From an uncultured Spirochaetaceae bacterium (GTDB lineage Bacteria; Spirochaetota; Spirochaetia; Sphaerochaetales; Sphaerochaetaceae), in assembly GCA_946414625.1 (NCBI GenBank), contig CAMKPI010000006.1, positions 1 through 22,547 of the forward strand: a stretch of 22,547 nt of DNA. Reading direction: 5' to 3'. The translations under genes were made by a program, and so were the position numbers. Positions 6,050 through 14,425 of this stretch are shown piece after piece (positions within the stretch are counted from its first letter, which is position 1; the number at the start of each line of letters is the position of its first letter). The notes under the pieces are model-generated. The model was not told where the DNA came from, did not search any database, and was given only the letters and a program-made list of their open reading frames with translations.

Positions 6050-8572
6050 TTATTTCACAACAAAGCTCACTAACCGCCCAGGAACGACAATCTCCTTCAC
6101 AACCTGCCCTGCGGCAAGGTATTTCGCCACATTCTCGTTTTCCCGAGCATTACGGAGCATCTCTTCCCGACTTGTATCCACAGCACAGGAAATCTTACCG
6201 CGAACCTTTCCGTTCACCTGAACCGCAATCTCCACCGTGTCGTCCGCGACAAGCGCCTCGTCGTACTTCGGCCACGGCTCGTTAGAAACAGACGCCCCGT
6301 GTCCAGCGCGTTCCCACAGCTCCTCTGCCAGGTGCGGAGTATATGGGGAAAGCATCAGGATAAACGGCTCCCATGCAGTGCGAGGAAGACTCTCTCCGCG
6401 GCTCAGCTCGTTCAGATATACCATCATCTGGCTTATTGCGGTATTGAAATTGAGCGACGCAGTGTCCTCTGTGACCTTCTTTATAGTCTTATGAAGAAGC
6501 CGGAGCAGCGATTCACCAGGCGCGGCATCAACAATACTCTTCTCTTCTGAAAGGCGCCAGAGCTTGTCTACAAAGCGCCACGCGCCGGCTATACCGGACG
6601 TACTCCACGGCTTGGACACCTGGAGCGGCCCCATGAACATCTCGTAGAGACGCATCGTGTCGGCACCGTATTCGCGGATCACGTCGTCCGGATTCACCAC
6701 GTTCTTCAGGCTCTTCGACATCTTCGCGACAACGCGCTCTAGCTTCTCCCCACTCTCGCGCTCAACAAACGTTCCGTCGTCCAGAGTTTCCACCTCGTCC
6801 GTCGGAACAAGGCTTTTGTTCTTTCTTTGGTAGGCATAGGCGGTGATCATCCCCTGATTCACAAGCCTTGCAAACGGCTCCGGAGTCGAAACAAACCCAA
6901 GATCGTACAAAACCTTGTGCCAGAAACGGGCATAAAGCAGATGCAGAACGGCGTGCTCGGTGCCTCCGATGTAGAGATCCACTGGCATCCAATACCTCTC
7001 CTTCTCCGGATCCACCATCCTTTCGGGATTAGTCGGGTCGATGTATCGGAGATAGTACCAGCAGGAACCGGCCCACTGCGGCATGGTGTTGGTCTCGCGC
7101 CTCGCAGGACCTCCACATTTCGGGCACTTGCAGTTCACCCAGTCTTCGATTGCGGCAAGCGGAGACTCCCCGGTGCCGGAAGGCTGGTAGGACTCAACGT
7201 CCGGCAGGGTGAGAGGCAGCTCACTCTCCGGAACCAGAACCTCGCCGCAGTGCGGACAATGGACGACGGGAATCGGCTCCCCCCAGTATCTCTGACGGCT
7301 GAAAATCCAGTCGCGGAGCTTGTAGTTCACAGTTCTGTGACCGATTTTCTTCTCCTCGAGGAAATCTATCATCCGCTCGATTGCCTCCGCCTTGCCCAGT
7401 CCGTCGAGGAAACCGCTGTTCACATGGACTCCGTCCTCCGTCCACGCTCTTTCCCTGACATCAACATCGCTCTTCAGCACCTCAATGATGGGCAGATCGA
7501 ATTTCTTGGCAAATTCCCAGTCGCGCTCATCGTGAGCGGGAACCGCCATTATCGCCCCGGTGCCGTAGGATATGAGAACGTAGTCGCCAATCCAGATCGG
7601 AATCTCGGCGCCATTCACAGGATTTATCGCATAAGAGCCACTGAAGACCCCTGTCTTGTCCTTTGCAAGATCCGTCCTATCCAGGTCGCTCTTCTTGGCG
7701 GCTTCCCTGATGTAAGACTCCACCGCCTCCCGCATTTCCGGCGTTGTGATGCGCTCCACTATGGGATGCTCAGGAGAGACCACCATGTACGTAGCACCGA
7801 AAAGGGTGTCCGGACGAGTGGTGAAAACCTCAAGAACCCCTTCGTCACCGGAGAGCCCCTTTACCTTGAACCGAACCGAAGCACCGACGCTGCGACCGAT
7901 CCAGTTGCGCTGCATCATTTTCACCGATTCCGGCCAGTCTACAAGATCCAGGTCCTTCAGAAGGCGATCCGCGTAGGCGGTGATGCGTAGAATCCACTGC
8001 CGGATGTTCTTCTTCTCAACCTGAGTGCCGCAGCGTTCGCAATGTCCCTCTTTCACTTCCTCGTTGGCGATGCCTGTCTTGCAATGAGGGCACCAGTTTA
8101 TCGGGGCGGTGGACTCGTAGGCAAGCCCCTTCTCGTAAAGCTTCTCAAAGATCCACTGGGTCCATTTATAATATTCCGGATCACAGGTGGACACCTCACG
8201 ATCCCAATCGTAGCAAAAACCGAGACGCTTGATCTGTCGGCGGAAATTGTCTATGTTGCGCCGTGTGGTCACAGCAGGGTGAGTGCCCGTCTGGATTGCG
8301 AAGTTCTCGGCAGGCAGACCAAACGAATCGAAGCCCATCGGATGAAGGACATTATAACCATTCATGCGAAGGTACCGGCTGTAGATGTCGGTTGCGGTAT
8401 ACCCTTCCGGATGCCCCACATGGAGCCCCGCGGAGGATGGATAAGGAAACATGTCCAGCACGTATGCGCGCTTGTCCCGAGGATATGACGGATCTTCCGT
8501 CACGCGGAAGGTTTTGTTGTCCTCCCAGTATTTCTGCCATTTCGGCTCTACAGTTTCAAATGGATATCTCAT
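6050..8572 (-). CDS. leuS: Leucyl-tRNA synthetase
   Basis: This 840-residue class I synthetase charges tRNA-Leu in the cytoplasm. The HIGH signature appears as HVGH (51-54) after YPSSAGL, and the KMSKS loop at 617-621. The CP1 editing domain (about 220-415) has TTRPDTLFGA (251-260), and its conserved editing aspartate is probably D348 in AHDERDW. Two cysteine pairs, CPHC...CERC (161-181) and CPHC...CPKC (439-486), look like zinc sites. The C-terminal anticodon-binding and tail domains end in VPGRLVSFVV. Length is normal for a bacterial enzyme. ATG 8572 is preceded by GGAGGT. It lies 63 bp downstream of the antiporter gene with no terminator between them, so the two are probably co-transcribed. 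A strong terminator follows. Confidence 0.98.
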   Translation of the reverse strand: MRYPFETVEPKWQKYWEDNKTFRVTEDPSYPRDKRAYVLDMFPYPSSAGLHVGHPEGYTATDIYSRYLRMNGYNVLHPMGFDSFGLPAENFAIQTGTHPAVTTRRNIDNFRRQIKRLGFCYDWDREVSTCDPEYYKWTQWIFEKLYEKGLAYESTAPINWCPHCKTGIANEEVKEGHCERCGTQVEKKNIRQWILRITAYADRLLKDLDLVDWPESVKMMQRNWIGRSVGASVRFKVKGLSGDEGVLEVFTTRPDTLFGATYMVVSPEHPIVERITTPEMREAVESYIREAAKKSDLDRTDLAKDKTGVFSGSYAINPVNGAEIPIWIGDYVLISYGTGAIMAVPAHDERDWEFAKKFDLPIIEVLKSDVDVRERAWTEDGVHVNSGFLDGLGKAEAIERMIDFLEEKKIGHRTVNYKLRDWIFSRQRYWGEPIPVVHCPHCGEVLVPESELPLTLPDVESYQPSGTGESPLAAIEDWVNCKCPKCGGPARRETNTMPQWAGSCWYYLRYIDPTNPERMVDPEKERYWMPVDLYIGGTEHAVLHLLYARFWHKVLYDLGFVSTPEPFARLVNQGMITAYAYQRKNKSLVPTDEVETLDDGTFVERESGEKLERVVAKMSKSLKNVVNPDDVIREYGADTMRLYEMFMGPLQVSKPWSTSGIAGAWRFVDKLWRLSEEKSIVDAAPGESLLRLLHKTIKKVTEDTASLNFNTAISQMMVYLNELSRGESLPRTAWEPFILMLSPYTPHLAEELWERAGHGASVSNEPWPKYDEALVADDTVEIAVQVNGKVRGKISCAVDTSREEMLRNARENENVAKYLAAGQVVKEIVVPGRLVSFVVK

Positions 8573-8635
8573 GGTTCGATTCTACCTCCGTTTGATTTTA
8601 CCTCTTTGCGGCGGGGTTTTTCAATACAGACGGTT

Positions 8636-9943
8636 TTACTTCCGACTCTTGTAATCCTTCGGCGTATCGAACCGAGTATGGTCCTTCTTGTTTAACGGGG
8701 TCGGGTCGATATCTCCCGCACGCAAAAGAGCCCAATGGGTGATGGACGGACCGGCTAGTTCATAGATCAATATTGCAAAAAGAATTATATTTTTTATTAT
8801 TCGACCTTCCGTTAACCCCAGTGTCTGTGCAGTCTGGCACATTCCGAGAGCAACACCGGCCTGCGGCAGGAGAGTGAAGCCCAGGTACCTGACAACCTTT
8901 TCCGAGCAACTGGTGGATTCCGCGGAGAATCGTGCCCCAAAATATTTTCCAAGACTTCTTGTAATAATATATATTATTCCGATTATTACAAACCACGCGT
9001 TTTTGAACACGGAGAGCTCAAGTCCCGCGCCACTGATAACAAAAAAGAGGGTGTTGAGAGGGACCGTCCAGCCATCGGTGCGCTTCATGATATCGCCGGA
9101 CCTGGGGCAGAGGTTGCAAAGCACGGTGCCGAGCATCATGCAAACGAGGAGGGACGAGAATTTCACGGTGACGGGGCCCAACTCAAAGGAAAGCGAGGAG
9201 AGCGCCACAGCAAGCATGACGAACGCTATCGAAAGGGAAAGGCGGTTGGAATTGGAAAAAAACAGCTCCTCCAGGCGCGTCAATACCCACCCTAAAAACG
9301 CTCCGAGGATGCACGACGCGGCTATTTCCACAACCGGGTTCACAAGAATCGTCGCGATGCTCACCGAACCGCTTATCATGGCTTCGGCAATTCCAAAGGA
9401 CACGGCGAAAGCAACAAGCCCCACTGCGTCATCGAGGGCGACAATTGGAAGAAGAAGGCTTGTCAGCTCGCCGTGAGCCTTGTACTGCTTCACCACCATC
9501 AGTGTGGCAGCCGGGGCTGTGGCGGTGGCAATGGCTCCGAGGGTAATGGCTGTTGGGACGGAGAGGATGCGCCCCTTTGAAAATACAGCCACTGCGACCA
9601 AAACAACGTCCACAACAAGCATCGCTGCCAGCGCCTGGAAGATTCCTATCACCGTGGCCTGTCTGCCGATGCCTTTCAGCTGAGAGAGCTTGAACTCGTT
9701 GCCTATGGAGAAGGCAATGAATCCAAGGGCTACAGTGGACACGAAACTATATGAATCCACACCCTCTATGCTGTGAAAGCCGATGCCTTCGATTCCTAAG
9801 CGACCCAGCACGTATGGCCCCAGAAGGAGGCCGGTCACAAGGAATATCGTAACATCAGGAAAATTGAAGCCCATCTTCTTGAAAAGCCTTGTGGCGAGCA
9901 AAGCGGCGGCAAGCGCCGTGGCAAGTGTCAAAATCTCTGTCAT
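8636..9943 (-). CDS. CPA-family cation/proton antiporter
   Basis: This 435-residue integral membrane protein has about 12 hydrophobic segments and no signal peptide beyond the first helix. The segment ATATAPAATLMVVKQYKAHG is followed by LLPIVALDDAVGL, whose acidic pair D171-D172 corresponds to the ion-binding aspartates of Na+/H+ exchangers of the CPA2/Kef-NapA type (family knowledge). The lack of a C-terminal TrkA-N or TrkA-C domain argues against a gated KefB/C potassium system and for a simple Na+(K+)/H+ antiporter. The tail after about residue 410 is short and polar. The start ATG 9943 has only a weak AAGGA about 12 nt upstream. A consensus promoter lies about 145 nt upstream (10096-10124), and leuS follows 63 bp downstream. 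The exact ion is not deducible. Confidence 0.85.
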   Translation of the reverse strand: MTEILTLATALAAALLATRLFKKMGFNFPDVTIFLVTGLLLGPYVLGRLGIEGIGFHSIEGVDSYSFVSTVALGFIAFSIGNEFKLSQLKGIGRQATVIGIFQALAAMLVVDVVLVAVAVFSKGRILSVPTAITLGAIATATAPAATLMVVKQYKAHGELTSLLLPIVALDDAVGLVAFAVSFGIAEAMISGSVSIATILVNPVVEIAASCILGAFLGWVLTRLEELFFSNSNRLSLSIAFVMLAVALSSLSFELGPVTVKFSSLLVCMMLGTVLCNLCPRSGDIMKRTDGWTVPLNTLFFVISGAGLELSVFKNAWFVIIGIIYIITRSLGKYFGARFSAESTSCSEKVVRYLGFTLLPQAGVALGMCQTAQTLGLTEGRIIKNIILFAILIYELAGPSITHWALLRAGDIDPTPLNKKDHTRFDTPKDYKSRK

Positions 9944-10041
9944 GATCTCGTGGTGTCCTTGTATTTGCGTTTGTTTCGTCCGAGACGGGAGATAGGAGGA
10001 GCTCTTCTCTACGAGATTTGAACCTATTCATCACAACCGGT

Positions 10042-10073
10042 GTTGCCGTCCTTCGGCATCTCCTCAAGGCAAC
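10042..10073 (-). promoter_or_regulatory. Mutually exclusive hairpins in the antiporter leader
   Basis: In the leader of the antiporter transcript, CGGCAAC (10048-10042) can pair either with TGCCG (10058-10054; stem TGCCG/CGGCA, 5-nt loop) or with the earlier GTTGCC (10073-10068; 6 bp). The two pairings cannot coexist. This may be a simple leader switch or chance; no known riboswitch class is recognised. Confidence 0.3.
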
Positions 10074-10095
10074 CGTCCGAGGGCGAAACCGCTTC

Positions 10096-10124
10096 ATCAT
10101 AGCCACAAAAAGAAAGCCTGTCAA
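10096..10124 (-). promoter_or_regulatory. Consensus sigma70-type promoter for antiporter-leuS
   Basis: On the minus strand there is a perfect TTGACA (10124-10119), a 17-bp spacer and TATGAT (10101-10096, 5/6). Predicted transcription start is near 10089, giving a leader of about 145 nt before the antiporter ATG. It is one of the best promoter matches in the window. Confidence 0.75.
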
Positions 10125-10125
10125 A

Positions 10126-10225
10126 CGCAGGGAAATGTGTGCGACAGAATAGAGGAACGCAGAGAAATATGTGCGAGACAGGATAAAGGAACACAAAGAG
10201 AATATAAGTGCGACGAAAAAGAAGA
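10126..10225. repeat. Three degenerate ~33-bp tandem units
   Basis: Three successive purine-rich units start at 10126, 10158 and 10192. They share the pattern CGCAG-GAAAT-TGTGCGA followed by AGAATAGAGGAA-like bases. The third is the most diverged. No coding function is seen. The block abuts the antiporter promoter on its upstream side. Confidence 0.5.
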
Positions 10226-10260
10226 CGGCAGAAAGATGTGGGGCGACCGGAGAGGCAGGG

Positions 10261-10491
10261 CCACGATCTCGCGGGCGGGCGCGCATCAAGCAATAAAACC
10301 AACCTATGTCTATCACGAACCGGGCTTCCACGATCTCGCAGGCGGGCGCGCATCAAGGGAAATTGACCTCAGCCTTGAAGAGAAACGAAAGCGCCACGAT
10401 CTCGCGGGAGGGCGCGCATCAATGGCATCACCGGGCACAACCTCGTCACATTGCACGGAATCCACGATCTCGCAGGCGGGCGCGCATCAAG
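10261..10491. repeat. CRISPR-like array: four 30-bp direct repeats, spacers 36-38 bp
   Basis: Repeats lie at 10261-10290, 10328-10357, 10394-10423 and 10462-10491. They begin CCACGATCTCGC and end GCGCGCATCAAG. Copies 2 and 4 are identical, copy 1 differs at one base and copy 3 at three. The spacers (37, 36 and 38 bp) are unrelated to one another. A decayed fifth copy may lie at 10534-10560. The repeat can form a small stem (GAT and CGCG with their complements). The geometry is that of a CRISPR array, but there are no cas genes in the window, the array is short, and internal repeats vary, which is unusual for an active array. A genome-specific clustered repeat is an equally good reading. Minus-strand frames through the repeat (DARPPARSW) shift between copies, so it is not coding. 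Confidence 0.8.
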
Positions 10492-10645
10492 GGGCTTTCC
10501 GCCGCAACACCGCCGCTTTACCACAAGGGCACACCACGGACGATATGCGGGCACATCAGGCGGGCTAATGGAATCCCGTTCGGTCTATTGTTCCAGGCTT
10601 GCCGTCGTTTTCCGCCTACCCCGCCTTTTTTCCAGCCGCGCCCGT

Positions 10646-12076
10646 TTAAATGACCTTGTTTTTCCTCCAGAGGCCGCTTTTCCACCGCCAGATGTCAAGA
10701 GAGCCCTTTATCGTCCAGTCTATGCACATCGCAATCGTGACACCCACCACTCCCATGCCGAAATGCAGACCAAGCAGGAACGAAAAAAACGTCCTGCAGA
10801 TCACTGTGGCAAAAATCGACGACCACATTGTGAATTTTGCGTCTCCTGTGGCTCTAAGCCCGGAAGAAAGCGGGCTGAAATACGGGTGGGTCAGAGCCGC
10901 GGCTGAATTGTGAATGAGAACAATTATCCATACAAGCCGCCGAGCCTCGTCTGATATCCGGTACAGCGGAAGGATCAGCGGAAATGTGGACGTGACAATG
11001 AAATTCCACGAAAAGCAGAGGATAATCGTTATCCTCACCAATCTACGGAAATACCAGGCGGCCGCGTCGGTGTCGTCGCGCCCCATGCACCTCCCGATCA
11101 CGGCGATGAACACCGGTCCCATCGTCATGTTCATACAGGCTGCGAAAGCCCAGACTGTCTGCGCAATTCCGTTGGCTGCAATCTGGACTGTGCCGAATGT
11201 GGCAACTAACGCCCCGAGGACGACTTTTGAAGCCTGAAAGAGGATGTTTTCAACGGCGTTAGGAACTGCCATCGAGAGTATGCGCCTATCCGTATCGGGA
11301 TGGATTCGAAAGACATCTCGAGCAGAGATGCGAACACGCAGCCTATTCTCCTCCGCGTCCAGCCTCTCTTCGTATTCAGTCCTGCGCCGTGCGCACAAGA
11401 AGGTCATCACCACCGCGGCATAGTACCAGCTGATCGTTGTGGGCCAGGCGACGCCAGCCGCACCGGCATGAAGGACGAAAATCCCCACCGCATTGCCGGT
11501 AACGTTCATTATGTTCATCGTTCCGGACACCACCATGGTCACACGAGTGCGACCCATTGACCTGAACTGCGCCGCTCCGGAAGCATAGAACGCATTGGCG
11601 GGAAACGACAGAGCGGTGATTTTCAGGTACTTTACGGCAGACGCCATCACATCCGGCTCGACCTTCGGATAAAGAAATCCAAGTATTGCCGGGGCGGAAG
11701 GAATAAGGACTGCCGAGCAAACAACCGAGATGAGTCCCGCCATCATGAATACCTGGGACGCTGCAAGGGAGCTTTTTCCTTCGTCTCCCCTGCCCAGATA
11801 TTGGCTCACGATAACCGCGCCGCCGGTTGCCGCCGCTGTGAAGAAATAAGAGAATATCGTGTAGATCATCGTGTCCAGCGCCACGCCAGACACAACGCTC
11901 TCCCCTGCGTAGCTCACCATGAGGGTGTCGGCAAGCCCCACCACAAGCTGAAGCACCTGTTCTATGAAAAGAGGCAGGATCATCGCGCGGAGCATACCAC
12001 CGGTAAAAATCTCGCGATCCGGCGGAAGTTTAGGTTTCGGGACCATTATCCTGTCTATTAACCTTGCGCTTTGCAT
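10646..12076 (-). CDS. MATE family exporter
   Basis: This 476-residue membrane protein has about 12 hydrophobic segments in two homologous halves, as in MATE transporters that expel drugs or metabolites with Na+ or H+ influx. It opens with IFTGGMLRAMILPLFIEQ, the usual MATE entry into helix 1, and carries GGAVIVSQYLGRGD, typical of the loop after helix 2. The frame is open upstream to 12199, but ATG 12076 has a strong Shine-Dalgarno site (GGAGGAAGG, about 7 nt away), and the extra 41 residues would be encoded by a degenerate intergenic repeat, so 12076 is chosen. It is on the same strand as the MATE-ATPase gene, 452 bp downstream of it, so common transcription is possible but not shown. The substrate is unknown. 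Confidence 0.9.
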   Translation of the reverse strand: MQSARLIDRIMVPKPKLPPDREIFTGGMLRAMILPLFIEQVLQLVVGLADTLMVSYAGESVVSGVALDTMIYTIFSYFFTAAATGGAVIVSQYLGRGDEGKSSLAASQVFMMAGLISVVCSAVLIPSAPAILGFLYPKVEPDVMASAVKYLKITALSFPANAFYASGAAQFRSMGRTRVTMVVSGTMNIMNVTGNAVGIFVLHAGAAGVAWPTTISWYYAAVVMTFLCARRRTEYEERLDAEENRLRVRISARDVFRIHPDTDRRILSMAVPNAVENILFQASKVVLGALVATFGTVQIAANGIAQTVWAFAACMNMTMGPVFIAVIGRCMGRDDTDAAAWYFRRLVRITIILCFSWNFIVTSTFPLILPLYRISDEARRLVWIIVLIHNSAAALTHPYFSPLSSGLRATGDAKFTMWSSIFATVICRTFFSFLLGLHFGMGVVGVTIAMCIDWTIKGSLDIWRWKSGLWRKNKVI

Positions 12077-12123
12077 TATTACCTTCCTCCGGAGAATCCT
12101 TGCCTGGCGGTCGCGTTCAGGCA

Positions 12124-12330
12124 GGCGAAAGCCGGCGACCACAAACCGGCAGTTCCAATCAGGCAGGCGCAAAATAGCGGCACGAACTGGAGGTCGCAAA
12201 CCGGCAGCCTCAACCAGAGCTTAGAACCAAACAGTCGCAAGCCGGCAGTCACAACCGCATCAACCAAAAGCCGGCGGCGCAAACCGGAGACCATAAAAGC
12301 GCAGCAAACATAACATCTGAAAGCCGGAAT
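12124..12330. repeat. Dispersed short repeats with core AAACCGGCAG
   Basis: Versions of GCAAACCGGCAG or GCAAGCCGGCAG occur near 12128, 12143, 12198, 12239, 12281 and 12320; the last four are 40-42 bp apart. Flanks such as CAACCA and ACAACCGCATCAACC also recur. The block lies just upstream of the MATE start codon (12076). No gene or clear promoter was found in the whole 12077-12528 interval. A 133-codon minus-strand frame there begins with GTG without a Shine-Dalgarno site and is built from these repeats. Confidence 0.5.
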
Positions 12331-12446
12331 TGCATTCTCCAGCCAGGTCCTGATGCTCTTTTCCCCAGCTAAACAGCCTCCGCCCACCCCGGCATCCGCA
12401 GAAACATTCCCGGTTTCAGACAAAGCCTGAAGCTCTCCCTGGAGGC

Positions 12447-12549
12447 GTTCAGCCCTGTCTTTCCGCGGTGTCCTTCCCACTCAATAATGAACCGCCCGAC
12501 TTCTGCGCAAAGTCCCAGTTCACCCCTGTCATTCCGCAGCGTCCTTCCC
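12447..12549. repeat. 32-bp direct repeat, period 71 bp, overlapping a gene end
   Basis: Copies at 12447-12478 and 12518-12549 read GTTCA-CCCTGTC-TTCCGC-G-GTCCTTCCC with about four differences. The second copy contains the last codons and the stop of the MATE-ATPase gene, while the first lies outside the gene and has lost that stop. This looks like a local duplication of the gene's 3' end. Confidence 0.7.
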
Positions 12550-14346
12550 GCGTCCCCTCATGTCCAGCCATATTATCAGATTATTGCTGTCGAACGCGTT
12601 GAAATATCGGATCTGTTTTGCGAAATCCATCACCAGACCGATTCCCGTGGTGTCCTCAGGCTTTCTGTTCTGATGAGACATATGCCACTCAGTCGGGTCG
12701 AACGCCCTGTTGTAATCCCGAAGCGTCAGACAAACATCATCACCGTTTGCATACAGGCGATATTCCGCTCCGGAGCGTTGCTTGGAAGAACCGGACGAAC
12801 CGTGCTTCACAATGTTTCCCGCCATCTCCTCCAAAAAGAGGGCCATCTTCAAAGCGGCGTTCATTTCCGCTCCCTGTCCGATGCAGAAAGCCTTGGCGCT
12901 CTCCGAAGCCTCCACCACCTCCTTCATTGTGGAAACCCTGCCGTAAAGGTTACTGCCGGCATCCCCGCCAAAATCCTTCGGTAGAAGCATATAACTACTC
13001 ATCCTAAACGGAACGCCACCCATGATCCAAACGGAAATGAAAACAACCACCGCGAGAAGGATTCTTCCAAGGAAAACCGCGGCAAGAATCCATCTGGAGC
13101 CCATGGTAAAGCCGAAGAACACAGCAGAACCCACCGGAAGTACAAGACGATCCATTATGCTGAGAAACATGACAAACCTGCGGTTCTGAATACCCTGAAG
13201 ATATGCCACGTAGAAACAGCCGAGAGAATCAATCACCAGTCCCGCAGCCATGAAACGTATGCCGAACACGCAAAGAGATACCGTCTCGGCATCAGAAGAG
13301 TAGATGCCGGCAATCCACGGTGCAAACACTATCACCACCATCGCCACGGAAGCGCTCACGCCGACGGTGAACTTGAAGCCATAGGAGAAAAGCCTGCGGA
13401 GGGCAAGTCTATCCCCCGAGCCGTGATACAGCCCCGTCATCGTGGACATCGTGTTGCCGATTCCGATTCCGGTGCAGAAGAGAATCATGCTGATATCGAA
13501 CTGTACCCCCCTCGCCACAAGGGCAACAGAGGAAAGAGCAAAGAAAAGGTTAATGCGGTTTACAAAAAGATCCCTAAGATTACTTGCGAGGTTCTGGACA
13601 AGCACGGAGGATCCGTTTTTCGATACGCTCCCGATGACTGAGCCAGTAAACTCCCTCAGAGTGAAGCGGAAATAGCCCTCCTTCCTGAGAAGGAGATAGC
13701 CGAGGAGAAGCAGCATCTGGGACGTATGCGCGCATGCCGTGGCAAGCCCCATTCCGAAGGTGCCCCACCGAATGAGGAGCACGTTTGCCAAGTCCCCGGT
13801 GATGTCAACAACGCACATCGCGAGCGCCGAGATGGTGATAAAAACCTTCCCCTTGTCCAGGATGATCATGGGAGCAAAGATCTGAACAAGGATCAGGGCG
13901 GGTATGCCTGGGGCAAAACCCCTCATGTAGTTCAGCATTTCCGCATAAATCTCGGGATTCTCATCATGAGTTATTCCGCAAAAAGAGATCAGGGCGTCTG
14001 GAACCACTGCAAAAAGAAGTATCGCAACCAATGCCGCCACGAGGGCTGCGAGAGTAGCAAAGGTGAAGACGCTGTTCGCAGTGCCGCGCTTTCCGACACC
14101 TATGAAACCAGAGGCCACGATCTGATTGCCAACCGAAATAAACGTGGCGACCATCACGAGCAAGCCGTTTATCGGACCGAAGAGGGACACCGCCGAATAC
14201 GCTTGCCCTCCGAGGAACCTACTCGTGATAATTCCATCAACGAACTGGGCGATCATTCCAACAAGCACTGTGAAAATCATCGCAACAGACGCGGACATAA
14301 ACATGCTCGAGACAACGTCCCGTTCTTTTGATCCGACCGAACCCAT
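12529..14346 (-). CDS. MATE exporter fused to an anti-sigma-type ATPase domain
   Basis: The protein has 605 residues from the chosen start, about 150 more than a normal MATE. Residues about 10-450 are a full MATE membrane domain. Residues about 470-600 are a soluble GHKL/HATPase module of the RsbW/SpoIIAB kind: N-box EEMAGNIVKHG (506-516), a variant G1 box DYNRAFDP (544-551, N where G is usual) and the G2 motif TGIGL (567-571) followed by VMDFAKQIRY. The C-terminal module could sense or hydrolyse ATP or phosphorylate a partner; this is inference. The frame is open to ATG 14379, but a near-consensus promoter predicts transcription starting exactly there. ATG 14346 has AAGAAGG 6 nt upstream, so the shorter form is preferred. 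It is flanked upstream by the antiporter's terminator and so has its own transcript. Confidence 0.88.
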   Translation of the reverse strand: MGSVGSKERDVVSSMFMSASVAMIFTVLVGMIAQFVDGIITSRFLGGQAYSAVSLFGPINGLLVMVATFISVGNQIVASGFIGVGKRGTANSVFTFATLAALVAALVAILLFAVVPDALISFCGITHDENPEIYAEMLNYMRGFAPGIPALILVQIFAPMIILDKGKVFITISALAMCVVDITGDLANVLLIRWGTFGMGLATACAHTSQMLLLLGYLLLRKEGYFRFTLREFTGSVIGSVSKNGSSVLVQNLASNLRDLFVNRINLFFALSSVALVARGVQFDISMILFCTGIGIGNTMSTMTGLYHGSGDRLALRRLFSYGFKFTVGVSASVAMVVIVFAPWIAGIYSSDAETVSLCVFGIRFMAAGLVIDSLGCFYVAYLQGIQNRRFVMFLSIMDRLVLPVGSAVFFGFTMGSRWILAAVFLGRILLAVVVFISVWIMGGVPFRMSSYMLLPKDFGGDAGSNLYGRVSTMKEVVEASESAKAFCIGQGAEMNAALKMALFLEEMAGNIVKHGSSGSSKQRSGAEYRLYANGDDVCLTLRDYNRAFDPTEWHMSHQNRKPEDTTGIGLVMDFAKQIRYFNAFDSNNLIIWLDMRGRGKDAAE

Positions 14347-14385
14347 GCCTAACCTTCTTTCACTGCTTTTTTCTTTCATAGACGA

Positions 14386-14414
14386 ATTATATACGAGCTC
14401 AGCTGATTTGTCAT
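14386..14414 (-). promoter_or_regulatory. Near-consensus sigma70 promoter for the MATE-ATPase gene
   Basis: On the minus strand there is ATGACA (14414-14409, 5/6), a 17-bp spacer and a perfect TATAAT (14391-14386). The predicted start, near 14379, coincides with the upstream in-frame ATG, which supports translation from the internal ATG at 14346. Confidence 0.75.
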
Positions 14415-14425
14415 TTCACAAATTT

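Noticed and set aside
6827..7990. 387-codon plus-strand frame antisense to leuS
   Set aside because: A long shadow of a certain gene caused by GC-rich codon use; no ribosome binding site or recognisable domain.
10137..10568. 143-codon plus-strand frame across the repeat array
   Set aside because: It consists of the degenerate tandem units and the 30-bp repeats read in shifting frames (HDLAGGRAS, TISQAGAHQ).
12079..12480. 133-codon minus-strand frame between the two MATE genes
   Set aside because: GTG start without Shine-Dalgarno; mostly repeat-derived; it overlaps the ribosome binding site of the MATE gene.
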